Below, one piece after another: positions 8,165-15,579 of a DNA stretch of 22,951 bases. A program made the translations under genes and the position numbers. The stretch is taken from NCBI GenBank assembly GCA_900321515.1, contig ONWI01000027.1, forward strand, positions 1-22,951, in the 5' to 3' direction. Positions within the stretch are counted from its first letter, which is position 1, and each line of letters starts with the position of its first letter. The notes below the pieces were generated by a model that had not been told where the DNA came from, searched no databases, and saw only the letters and a program-made list of their open reading frames with translations. This DNA is from an uncultured Eubacteriales bacterium (GTDB lineage: Bacteria > Bacillota > Clostridia > Oscillospirales > Acutalibacteraceae).

Positions 8165-8746
8165 ATGTCAGTTTTTAAATCTCTCAGAAACATCCCCGCC
8201 AGAATAGCCAACAGAATGGCTTTTATCAGATTCAGACCGGACCGCGCGGATTATCCGGTAATCAACGGCAGGCTGATGCTTTTTTCCGGCAAGAATGCAA
8301 AAATCAGCTTCGGCAGCCATGTAAAAATCAACTCCGGCATTCGCTTTAATCCCATTGGCGGCGACAGCCTCGCCATAATCTACGCAATGCCGGGCGCGAC
8401 CATCTCAATAGGCAGTAATTGCGGCATTTCCAATTCAGCCATTGTCGCCAGACAATCGGTGGTGATCGAGGACGACGTCCTCATCGGCGGAGGCTGCAAG
8501 ATATACGACAATGATTTTCACAGCATCCGCTTTGAGGAACGTTCGCAGAAACCCGATCCGGGCATTGTGTCAAAGCCCGTCGTGATCCGTCAGGGGGCGT
8601 TTATCGGCGCTCATTCAATCATACTCAAGGGCGTGACCGTCGGCAGACACAGCGTCATCGGCGCGGGGTCGGTGGTTGTGTGCGATGTGCCGGACAATGA
8701 AGTCTGGGCGGGAAACCCCGCCGTTTTCGTCAAAAAAGCCGACTGA
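8165..8746 (+). CDS. Hexapeptide-repeat (LbH) acyltransferase, putative O-acetyltransferase
   Basis: About 193 residues. The C-terminal two thirds form a left-handed beta-helix of imperfect hexapeptide turns (ISIGSN, VVIEDDVLIGGG, VVIRQGAFIGAH, VTVGRHSVIGAGSVV). It carries YDNDFHS with the likely catalytic His (H119) and the NEVWAGNPA ending usual in maltose/galactoside O-acetyltransferase relatives. It probably transfers acetyl from acetyl-CoA to a hydroxyl or amino group of a repeat-unit sugar. The ATG at 8165 has GGTGA six bases upstream. An in-frame ATG at 8117 inside the previous gene would add 16 residues but has no ribosome binding site. Acceptor identity is unknown. Confidence 0.85.
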   Translation: MSVFKSLRNIPARIANRMAFIRFRPDRADYPVINGRLMLFSGKNAKISFGSHVKINSGIRFNPIGGDSLAIIYAMPGATISIGSNCGISNSAIVARQSVVIEDDVLIGGGCKIYDNDFHSIRFEERSQKPDPGIVSKPVVIRQGAFIGAHSIILKGVTVGRHSVIGAGSVVVCDVPDNEVWAGNPAVFVKKAD

Positions 8747-8798
8747 TACAAACGCGGCGCCGCGACTTTTTATCTGACCGCAACGGAGGAATACATTC

Positions 8799-9863
8799 AT
8801 GCAAATACAAAACAAAACAGGCAAGATAGCGCTTATCACCGGAATTACGGGACAGGACGGCTCCTATCTCGCGGAGTTTCTGCTTGAAAAGGGCTACGAG
8901 GTGCACGGCATAACCCGCCGCGCATCCATCGCCAACACCCGCCGCATCGAGCCTATTCTCGACAGGATTAAGCTGCACGACGGCGATCTGACCGATTCCA
9001 CCTCCCTGATAAGAATCATCAGGGAATCACAGCCTGATGAAATATACAATCTCGCCGCGCAGAGCCATGTGCAGGTGAGCTTCGACGTGCCGGAATATTC
9101 GGGCGACGTGGACGCAATCGGCGTGCTGAGAATCCTCGAGGCAGTCAGGATGCTCGGAATGGAAAAGACCTGCAAAATCTATCAGGCATCCACCTCGGAG
9201 CTTTACGGCAAGGTCGAGGAAATCCCCCAGAAGGAAACCACCCCGTTTCACCCCTACAGTCCCTACGCCATCGCCAAGCAGTACGGCTTCTGGATGGTGA
9301 AGGAATACCGCGAGGCATACGGCATGTTCGCGGTCAACGGGATCCTCTTCAATCACGAATCGGAGCGCCGCGGAGAGACATTCGTCACCCGCAAGATCAC
9401 TCTTGCCGCCGGACGCATCGCCGAAGGGCTCCAGGATCATCTGGAACTCGGCAACATGGACTCCCTGCGCGACTGGGGCTATGCAAGGGATTATGTGGAA
9501 TGCATGTGGCTCATCATGCAGCAGGAGCAGCCCGATGACTTCGTCATCGCCACCGGCGTGCAGCACACGGTGCGCGATTTTACCGAGAAGGCGTTTGCCG
9601 CCAACGGCATAACCATCCGCTGGGAAGGCAGCGGTCTTGACGAAAAGGGCTACGACGCTTCCACCGGCAAAATGCTGGTCTGCGTCAATCCCGCGTGGTT
9701 CCGCCCGACCGATGTGGACAACCTCCTCGGCGACCCGACCAAGGCAAAAACCGTCCTCGGCTGGAATCCCCAGAGCACAAGCTACGAACAGCTTATCACG
9801 ATCATGGCGGAACATGACAGAATGCTCGCCAAGCGCGAGAAAGCCATGAAGGGAGCAATTTAA
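8799..9863 (+). CDS. gmd: GDP-mannose 4,6-dehydratase
   Basis: A 354-residue extended short-chain dehydrogenase. It converts GDP-D-mannose to GDP-4-keto-6-deoxy-D-mannose, the first step of GDP-L-fucose synthesis. Seen: TGITGQDG at 14-21, the family-specific RRASIANTRRIEP at about 40-52, STSELYG with the catalytic acid (E134), YxxxK as Y156 and K160, and the NHESERRGETFVTRKI substrate-loop region. Full length. GGAGG lies about ten bases before the ATG. fcl follows directly, which is the usual pairing, and manC and manA next to it supply the substrate. Other GDP-6-deoxyhexose products are possible from the same intermediate, but the neighbouring fcl points to fucose. Confidence 0.96.
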   Translation: MQIQNKTGKIALITGITGQDGSYLAEFLLEKGYEVHGITRRASIANTRRIEPILDRIKLHDGDLTDSTSLIRIIRESQPDEIYNLAAQSHVQVSFDVPEYSGDVDAIGVLRILEAVRMLGMEKTCKIYQASTSELYGKVEEIPQKETTPFHPYSPYAIAKQYGFWMVKEYREAYGMFAVNGILFNHESERRGETFVTRKITLAAGRIAEGLQDHLELGNMDSLRDWGYARDYVECMWLIMQQEQPDDFVIATGVQHTVRDFTEKAFAANGITIRWEGSGLDEKGYDASTGKMLVCVNPAWFRPTDVDNLLGDPTKAKTVLGWNPQSTSYEQLITIMAEHDRMLAKREKAMKGAI

Positions 9864-9869
9864 CATATT

Positions 9870-10814
9870 ATGATGGAAAAAGACGCTAAGATATACGTCG
9901 CGGGACACCGCGGAATGGTCGGCTCCGCCATAGTAAGAGAGCTTAAGAGGCAGGGCTATGACAATATCGTCACCCGCACGCACAGCGAACTTGACCTCAC
10001 CCGCCAGGACGCCGTGGAGAAATTCTTTGCCGAAGAGAAGCCCGAATATGTCTTCCTCGCGGCGGCAAAGGTCGGCGGCATTTTGGGCAACGCCACCGCC
10101 AAGGCGGACTTCATGTACGACAACATGATACTCGAGATGAACGTCATTCACAGCGCGTGGCAGAACGGCTGCAAGAAGCTCGAATTCCTCGGATCGTCCT
10201 GCATTTACCCGCGCATGGCGCCCCAGCCGATGAAGGAAGACTGCCTGCTGACAAGCGCTCTGGAACAGACCAACGAGGCATACGCCCTCGCCAAGATCAG
10301 CGGCCTCAAATACTGCGAATATCTCAACACCCAGTACGGCACCGACTACATCAGCGTCATGCCGACAAACCTCTACGGTCCCAACGACAATTACCACCCC
10401 ACGCATTCCCATGTGCTTCCCGCGCTGATACGCCGTTTCCACGAGGCAAAGGTGTCAGGCGCGCCCTCCGTGACCTGCTGGGGCGACGGCAGTCCGCTGC
10501 GGGAATTCCTGTATGTGGACGACCTGGCGAATCTCTGCGTTTTCCTGATGAATCACTACAGCGGCAACGAGACGGTCAACGCCGGCACGGGAAAAGAACT
10601 CACCATCCGGGAGCTTACCGAGCTTGTGGCAAAAACGGTGGGATACACCGGACGCATCGAATGGGACACAAGCAAGCCCAACGGCACCCCACGGAAGCTG
10701 CTTGACGTGAGCAAGGCGACAGGTCTCGGCTGGACATACAAAACTGAGCTTGAAGACGGCATCCGGCTGTCTTATGAGGATTTCCTGAATAATCCCATGC
10801 GGGCGGAAAGGTGA
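9870..10814 (+). CDS. fcl: GDP-L-fucose synthase (GDP-4-keto-6-deoxymannose epimerase/reductase)
   Basis: A 314-residue extended SDR enzyme that epimerises at C3 and C5 and reduces C4 with NADPH to give GDP-L-fucose. Seen: GHRGMVGSA at 12-20, LGSSCIYP at 107-114, catalytic Y138 and K142 in YALAK, and NLYGPNDNYHPTHSHVLPA, the hallmark loop of the family. The length is normal. It starts seven bases after the gmd stop. AAGGGAG is present near the end of gmd with a long spacer (14 bases), so translation may depend on gmd. ATG ATG occurs at the start and the first was chosen. Confidence 0.96.
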   Translation: MMEKDAKIYVAGHRGMVGSAIVRELKRQGYDNIVTRTHSELDLTRQDAVEKFFAEEKPEYVFLAAAKVGGILGNATAKADFMYDNMILEMNVIHSAWQNGCKKLEFLGSSCIYPRMAPQPMKEDCLLTSALEQTNEAYALAKISGLKYCEYLNTQYGTDYISVMPTNLYGPNDNYHPTHSHVLPALIRRFHEAKVSGAPSVTCWGDGSPLREFLYVDDLANLCVFLMNHYSGNETVNAGTGKELTIRELTELVAKTVGYTGRIEWDTSKPNGTPRKLLDVSKATGLGWTYKTELEDGIRLSYEDFLNNPMRAER

Positions 10815-10824
10815 AAAATACGAT

Positions 10825-12174
10825 ATGCACATTATACTGTTGTCCGGCGGCTCAGGCAAAAGGCTCTGGCCGCTTTCAAACGATACCCGTTCAAAGCAGT
10901 TTATAAAAATATTCAGAAGGCCGGAGGGCAGTCCCCCTCTCGGCAAGGACGAGGATACCGGCTATGAATCCATGGTGCAGAGGGTTTACCGCCAGATCAG
11001 GAGCGTTGACCCCGACGCGACAGTCATGATCGCCACCGCCAAGTCGCAGGTTTCTTCGATTCACAATCAGCTCGGCGACGGGGTTTCGGTCTCGGTGGAG
11101 CCGTGCCGCCGCGATACCTTCCCGGCGATTGCCATTGCGACGGCATATCTTCACGACGTCATCAAGGTTCCCGCGGACGAAGCGGTGGTGGTCTGTCCTG
11201 TGGACCCCTATGTGGAGGACAGCTACTTTCAGTGTCTCCAGGAAATGTGCCGCAAGGCGGAAAAGCAGGACGGACTCGTGCTTATGGGCATTCAGCCGAC
11301 CTATCCCAGCGAGAAGTACGGCTATATCCTCGCCCGCGAAGACAGCGAGGGGCATTCGTTCTTTGAATTCAAGGAAAAGCCCGACGCGGAAACCGCCAAA
11401 AAATACATCGAGGAAGGCTGCCTCTGGAACGGCGGCGTATTTGCCTACAAGCTGTCCTATGTGCTGGAAAAGAGCAGGGAGCTGATGGGCACAAACAGCT
11501 ATTATCAGCTTTACGGCAATTACAGCAAGCTGAAGAAAATCAGCTTTGACTACGCCGTTGTGGAAAACGAAAAGAAGCTGAGCATAGTCAAATATAACGG
11601 CGAATGGAAGGACCTCGGCACATGGAATACCCTCACCGAGGCAATGGAGGGCAGCTACGTCGGCGACGTGCGGATGAACGACAAATGCGAAAACGTCCAC
11701 GCCATCAATGAAATGAGCGTGCCGATGCTGGTCATGGGCTGTAAGAACATCGTAGTATCGGCTTCACCCGAGGGAATACTTGTATCCGACATGGATCAGA
11801 GCAGCTACATCAAGCCCTATGTAGACGACATCAAACAGCAGATCAGGTTCGCCGAAAAGTCCTGGGGACGCTATCTCGTGCTTGACGTGGAGAAAAAGAG
11901 CATGACCGTTAAGGTGATCCTCAACCCGGGTCATAAAATGAATTATCACAGCCACGAGAGAAGAGACGAAATCTGGACGGTGATCTCCGGCTCCGGCCAC
12001 ACCATTGTGGACGGTATGGAGCAGCCTGTCAAGCCCGGCGACGTAGTGACCATGGCGGCGGGATGCAAACACACGGTCATCGCCGGAGACAAGGGGCTTC
12101 AGATGATCGAGGTCCAGCTCGGCTCTGACATCAGCGTATCAGACAAAAAGAAATATGAATTCCCCTACAAATAA
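10825..12174 (+). CDS. manC: Mannose-1-phosphate guanylyltransferase with C-terminal cupin (type II)
   Basis: 449 residues. The N-terminal nucleotidyltransferase makes GDP-mannose from mannose-1-phosphate and GTP. The opening signature SGGSGKRLWPLS is at 7-18, with FKEKPD and WNGGVFAY motifs further on. The C-terminal cupin has metal-binding His residues H375 and H377 in NYHSHERRDE and a later CKHTV His. In characterised type II enzymes this domain carries mannose-6-phosphate isomerase activity. AAAGGTG precedes the ATG by about eleven bases. It sits between fcl and manA, so GDP-mannose supply is clustered with its use. The separate class I isomerase downstream makes the cupin's isomerase role possibly redundant. 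Confidence 0.93.
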   Translation: MHIILLSGGSGKRLWPLSNDTRSKQFIKIFRRPEGSPPLGKDEDTGYESMVQRVYRQIRSVDPDATVMIATAKSQVSSIHNQLGDGVSVSVEPCRRDTFPAIAIATAYLHDVIKVPADEAVVVCPVDPYVEDSYFQCLQEMCRKAEKQDGLVLMGIQPTYPSEKYGYILAREDSEGHSFFEFKEKPDAETAKKYIEEGCLWNGGVFAYKLSYVLEKSRELMGTNSYYQLYGNYSKLKKISFDYAVVENEKKLSIVKYNGEWKDLGTWNTLTEAMEGSYVGDVRMNDKCENVHAINEMSVPMLVMGCKNIVVSASPEGILVSDMDQSSYIKPYVDDIKQQIRFAEKSWGRYLVLDVEKKSMTVKVILNPGHKMNYHSHERRDEIWTVISGSGHTIVDGMEQPVKPGDVVTMAAGCKHTVIAGDKGLQMIEVQLGSDISVSDKKKYEFPYK

Positions 12175-12205
12175 ATCATATTTCGTAACAGAGGAACAAT
12201 CGCTT

Positions 12206-13195
12206 ATGAATATACCATTTATGCTGACACCCGCCGCCAAGAGCTATCTGTGGGGCGGGTGTCGCCTGAATGACGACTTCGGAAAACACATAGACATGGA
12301 CCCCCTCGCCGAAACATGGGAGTGCAGCACCCACCCCTGCGGACAAAGCACCGTCGCCGGAGGGGAATTCCAGGGGATGCTGCTGGGAGACGTGCTTGAC
12401 ATGCACCCGGAATATCTCGGTTCGCACCCGCTGGACATCACCAACGGCAAATCGGAGCTTCCCATACTGATAAAGCTCATAGACGCGCGGCACGACCTTT
12501 CGGTACAGGTGCATCCCGACGACGAATACGCCCTGAAACACGAGAATTCTCTCGGAAAGACGGAAATGTGGTACGTCCTGGACGCCAAGCGGGGGGCAAG
12601 CCTGGTTTACGGCTTCAATCAGGACATGGACGAACAGCGCGTCAGGGACGCGCTCGCGGACGAGACCATCGGCAATTACCTCAATTGCGTGCCGGTGCAT
12701 AAAAACGACCTTTTCTATATCGAAGCGGGAACCATACACGCCATCGGCGCCGGCGCGCTGATCGCCGAGATTCAGGAGAGCAGCGACATCACATACAGAC
12801 TTTATGATTACGACAGAGTTGACAGCAACGGCAAAAAGCGCCCTCTGCATATCGACCGCGCGATGGACGTGATGAATCTCAGTTCATCGGACACACCGCG
12901 GCAGCCCATGCGCGTGCTGAAATACAGAAACGGAGCCGCAAGCGAACTGCTGATCCGGTGCAAATATTTCCAGGTGGAAAGACTTTTGCTCAATACGGAG
13001 ATAAACCGTTCGCTCATGGACTTTCAGACCGGCAGCAACAGCTTCCACACGCTTCTGTGCGTAGACGGCTGCGGAGTACTCTTTGGAAGCGGCGTCACTC
13101 TGCCGTTTTTTAAGGGAGACTGCATATTTGTGCCGGCGGAAAGCATTCCGATGAAGCTGCACGGCAAGGCTCAGATACTCAACGTAAGCTGCTGA
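12206..13195 (+). CDS. manA: Mannose-6-phosphate isomerase, class I
   Basis: About 329 residues, a Zn-dependent double-cupin enzyme interconverting fructose-6-phosphate and mannose-6-phosphate. Expected metal ligands are visible: Q101 and H103 in SVQVHPDD, E120 in GKTEMWYVL, and H178 in AGTIHAIGAG; ESSDITYRLYDYDR follows, which is the family arginine motif. ATG 12206 has AGAGGA about nine to ten bases upstream. An in-frame ATG at 12155 inside manC would add 17 residues (MNSPTNKSYF...) absent from the usual ManA start, MLTPAAKSYLWGG. It is shorter than enterobacterial ManA and matches the compact Firmicutes form. Confidence 0.94.
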   Translation: MNIPFMLTPAAKSYLWGGCRLNDDFGKHIDMDPLAETWECSTHPCGQSTVAGGEFQGMLLGDVLDMHPEYLGSHPLDITNGKSELPILIKLIDARHDLSVQVHPDDEYALKHENSLGKTEMWYVLDAKRGASLVYGFNQDMDEQRVRDALADETIGNYLNCVPVHKNDLFYIEAGTIHAIGAGALIAEIQESSDITYRLYDYDRVDSNGKKRPLHIDRAMDVMNLSSSDTPRQPMRVLKYRNGAASELLIRCKYFQVERLLLNTEINRSLMDFQTGSNSFHTLLCVDGCGVLFGSGVTLPFFKGDCIFVPAESIPMKLHGKAQILNVSC

Positions 13196-13220
13196 ACACT
13201 ATACTCCGGAAGGTGATGGA

Positions 13221-14381
13221 ATGTCGAGAGATACAAGATTCAAGATAGAGCAATTGGCATATCTGCTGCTGCTCACGCAATATGTCAGAACATTCAATCT
13301 GACGGGACCCGTCAAATACCTTGTCCCGCTGGTGCTCTCGCTGATATTCCTGCTGTTTGGCAAGGAAAGAATCAGACTCAGCAACGCCGGCATTCTGGTG
13401 CCCGGAGCGGTCTATATTGTTCTCGGGCTCGTGAGCTGCGCCGCTTCGGAATACTGGGGACATTTCACGGTAAAAACCGCCGGACTGATATTTATTCCGT
13501 CGTTTTGCGCCCTTATTCTTTACGAAAGGGTTTTTGACCGGGATATTGATATCTGCAAAACGCTGTTTCTGGCGTTCGCGCTGTATAATTCCGCCTTTTT
13601 TTCACTTTACCCGTTTTCGGTGATAATAGAGGCGAACCGCGCCCTGCCGTACGGTCTTTTCATAATATACTTCCTCATCAACGAGGACTGGGATTACTGC
13701 GCGCTCGCGTTTTTTTTCTGCTTCATCTCACACAAGAGAATCACTCTGCTGGGCGTCGGCGGTGTGCTTTTCTTCATTCTGGCAGTGACGCTGCTTAATA
13801 AATTCTGCCGGACCGACAAAAAGAAAATCTATACAGTAACGGCTGCGGTCTCGGTCGCCGCGGCTTATCTGATTGCATATCTGATTCACAGCGGCAAGCT
13901 CATTGAGCTGCTCGACTCGGTCAACGTGTACGCAATGGGACGCGCCGTCATATGGAAGGTGTTCCGGGATTTCGCCGATTTTAACATCGGATTCACGGGG
14001 CGCGGACTTGGATATGTCATGTCCAGGCTGGACGAACTGAGGGTCTTTATGAGAGAAGGCGCATGGTTCGGCAATCTCCATTCGGATTTTTATGTGGGAT
14101 ATATCGAGCTGGGATTCATCGGATTCGGGGTGTGGATCGCCTCCTATTTCCCATCCTACTACAGCCTCACCCAAAATCCGGACCGGGACAGCCGCGCGGA
14201 GATATTCACCTTAGCGGCGATCATATACACCTTCATCCTGTTCCTGACGGATAACCCGCTGATCTACATAGAGTACTGGTTCCCGATGAACCTGATGCTG
14301 CTGAGTATGGCAAACAGGCATTCCGGCGAGCGCGAACGGTATCTTTACAATCAATACCGCGCAGCCAACGAAACCATATAA
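13221..14381 (+). CDS. Polytopic membrane protein, putative Wzy-type polysaccharide polymerase
   Basis: 386 residues with roughly ten hydrophobic segments and a large hydrophilic loop between about residues 225 and 295. The loop contains GRGLGYVMSRLDELR and NLHSDFYVGYIELGFIGFG, which resembles the conserved loop of Wzy polymerases and O-antigen ligases (usually H-N/S-D/E followed by an LGxxG helix). Such proteins join undecaprenyl-linked repeat units outside the membrane. GGAAGGTGATGG precedes the ATG. These proteins diverge strongly, so the call rests on topology, the loop motif and position in the cluster. It is the only polytopic protein in the polysaccharide operon, so no flippase is encoded here. 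Confidence 0.72.
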   Translation: MSRDTRFKIEQLAYLLLLTQYVRTFNLTGPVKYLVPLVLSLIFLLFGKERIRLSNAGILVPGAVYIVLGLVSCAASEYWGHFTVKTAGLIFIPSFCALILYERVFDRDIDICKTLFLAFALYNSAFFSLYPFSVIIEANRALPYGLFIIYFLINEDWDYCALAFFFCFISHKRITLLGVGGVLFFILAVTLLNKFCRTDKKKIYTVTAAVSVAAAYLIAYLIHSGKLIELLDSVNVYAMGRAVIWKVFRDFADFNIGFTGRGLGYVMSRLDELRVFMREGAWFGNLHSDFYVGYIELGFIGFGVWIASYFPSYYSLTQNPDRDSRAEIFTLAAIIYTFILFLTDNPLIYIEYWFPMNLMLLSMANRHSGERERYLYNQYRAANETI

Positions 14382-14397
14382 TCACGGAGGTACATTC

Positions 14398-15471
14398 ATG
14401 CTGAATTTTACTGTGGGACCTGTGATGTGCAGCGAAGAGGTCTGCGCTGTGGGAGGAGAACAGATTCCCTATTTCCGCACGCCTGAATTTTCGGAGCTGA
14501 TGAAGGAAAACGAACGGCTTTTCCTGAAATACGCCCATGCTCCGGAGGGTTCCAGGGCGGCGTTCATGACAAATTCCTCCACCGGCTCCATGGAAGCCGC
14601 GGTCATGAACTGCTTCACCGAAGCCGACAAGGTGCTGGTCATCGACGGCGGCAGCTTCGGCCACCGGTTCGCCGAATTGTGCCGGATCCACGGGGTTCCC
14701 TACGAGACGCTGCCGCTCAGATGCGGGCAGGCGCTTTCGGAGGAACGTCTGTATGAATACGACGGCAGGGGCTTCACAGGACTCCTTGTCAATATCGACG
14801 AAACCTCCACCGGCGTGCTTTACGACGCGGAGATGATCGGCGGATTCTGCCGTCAAAACAGGCTTTTCTATGTGTGCGACTGCGTGTCGTCCTTCCTCGC
14901 CGACCGTTTTGACATGGCTCACTGCGGGGCGGACGTGATGATCACCGGTTCCCAGAAGGCGCTCGCCTGTCCGCCGGGCATATCAGTCATCATTCTCGCG
15001 CCGTCGGCGGTCGAACGGGTGACCTCGCGCACGGTGAAGTCGATGTACTTCAACCTCGCCGACGTTCTCAGGAACATGGAGCGGGGACAGACTCCCTTCA
15101 CGCCCGCCGTGGGGATACTCAGGCAGATCAACGCCCGGCTCAGGGAAATCGAGGCTGCCGGAGGCGCGGAGGCGGAGATTGCCCGTGTCGCCGCGCAAGC
15201 GAGGGATTTCAGGGAAAAGATAAAGGACCTGCCGTTTGAATTGGTGGCTGAATCGCCCGCCAACGGCGTGACCTCCCTGCATCCGCTGAACGCCGACGCG
15301 TATGAAATCTTCACCTACCTCAAGGACAACTGCGGCATCTGGGTATGTCCCAACGGCGGCGATATGAAAAGCCGCGTATTCAGAGTGGGACACATAGGAC
15401 ATCTGACCCACGAGGACAACACCGTTCTTGTGGAAGCTCTGGAGGATATGCAGGAAAAGGGATTGCTGTAG
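14398..15471 (+). CDS. Class V PLP-dependent aminotransferase (AGT/PhnW-like)
   Basis: 357 residues of the alanine-glyoxylate / 2-aminoethylphosphonate aminotransferase type. Seen: opening NFTVGPVM at 3-10, cofactor phosphate loop NSSTGSMEAAV at 59-69, DETSTGVLYD at 134-143, the Asp that pairs with the pyridine nitrogen (D161 in CDCVSS), and the Schiff-base lysine K187 in TGSQKALACPPG. All catalytic features are intact. GGAGG lies seven bases before the ATG. It sits at the end of a polysaccharide operon just before a cytidylyltransferase-oxidoreductase fusion. It may therefore aminate a small keto-compound that becomes a polymer substituent rather than serve general metabolism. No PEP mutase or phosphonopyruvate decarboxylase is near, so a phosphonate role is not supported. 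Confidence 0.86.
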   Translation: MLNFTVGPVMCSEEVCAVGGEQIPYFRTPEFSELMKENERLFLKYAHAPEGSRAAFMTNSSTGSMEAAVMNCFTEADKVLVIDGGSFGHRFAELCRIHGVPYETLPLRCGQALSEERLYEYDGRGFTGLLVNIDETSTGVLYDAEMIGGFCRQNRLFYVCDCVSSFLADRFDMAHCGADVMITGSQKALACPPGISVIILAPSAVERVTSRTVKSMYFNLADVLRNMERGQTPFTPAVGILRQINARLREIEAAGGAEAEIARVAAQARDFREKIKDLPFELVAESPANGVTSLHPLNADAYEIFTYLKDNCGIWVCPNGGDMKSRVFRVGHIGHLTHEDNTVLVEALEDMQEKGLL

Positions 15472-15488
15472 AACGCAGCGCCGCCGGC

Positions 15489-15546
15489 GGGGCGAATGCC
15501 GGAATCGCAAAAATCCCCGAAGCTTCGCCCTTTTCCGTTTTTTGTA
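15489..15546 (+). terminator. Terminator-like hairpin inside the operon (possible attenuator)
   Basis: GGGCGAA (15490-15496) pairs perfectly with TTCGCCC (15524-15530), with further inner pairing between CGG at 15500-15502 and CCG at 15517-15519. The hairpin is followed by TTTTCCGTTTTTT (15531-15543). It lies in the 108-base gap between the aminotransferase and the fusion gene, the longest gap within the operon. The loop is long and the T-run is interrupted by CCG, so termination may be partial. No convincing promoter follows before 15580. Confidence 0.5.
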
Positions 15547-15579
15547 ATCTGCTGATTTGTACTGGAATGGAGATACACA

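Noticed and set aside
9027..10442. Long open frame on the minus strand antisense to gmd and fcl (471 codons)
   Set aside because: It spans two unambiguous genes and their junction, has low-complexity His/Val/Gly-rich composition, and no known motif. It is a shadow of codon bias.
14398..15471. Phosphonate (aminoethylphosphonate) biosynthesis around the PhnW-like aminotransferase
   Set aside because: No PEP mutase or phosphonopyruvate decarboxylase is encoded in the window, and the cytidylyltransferase next to it is TagD-like rather than LicC/PntC-like.
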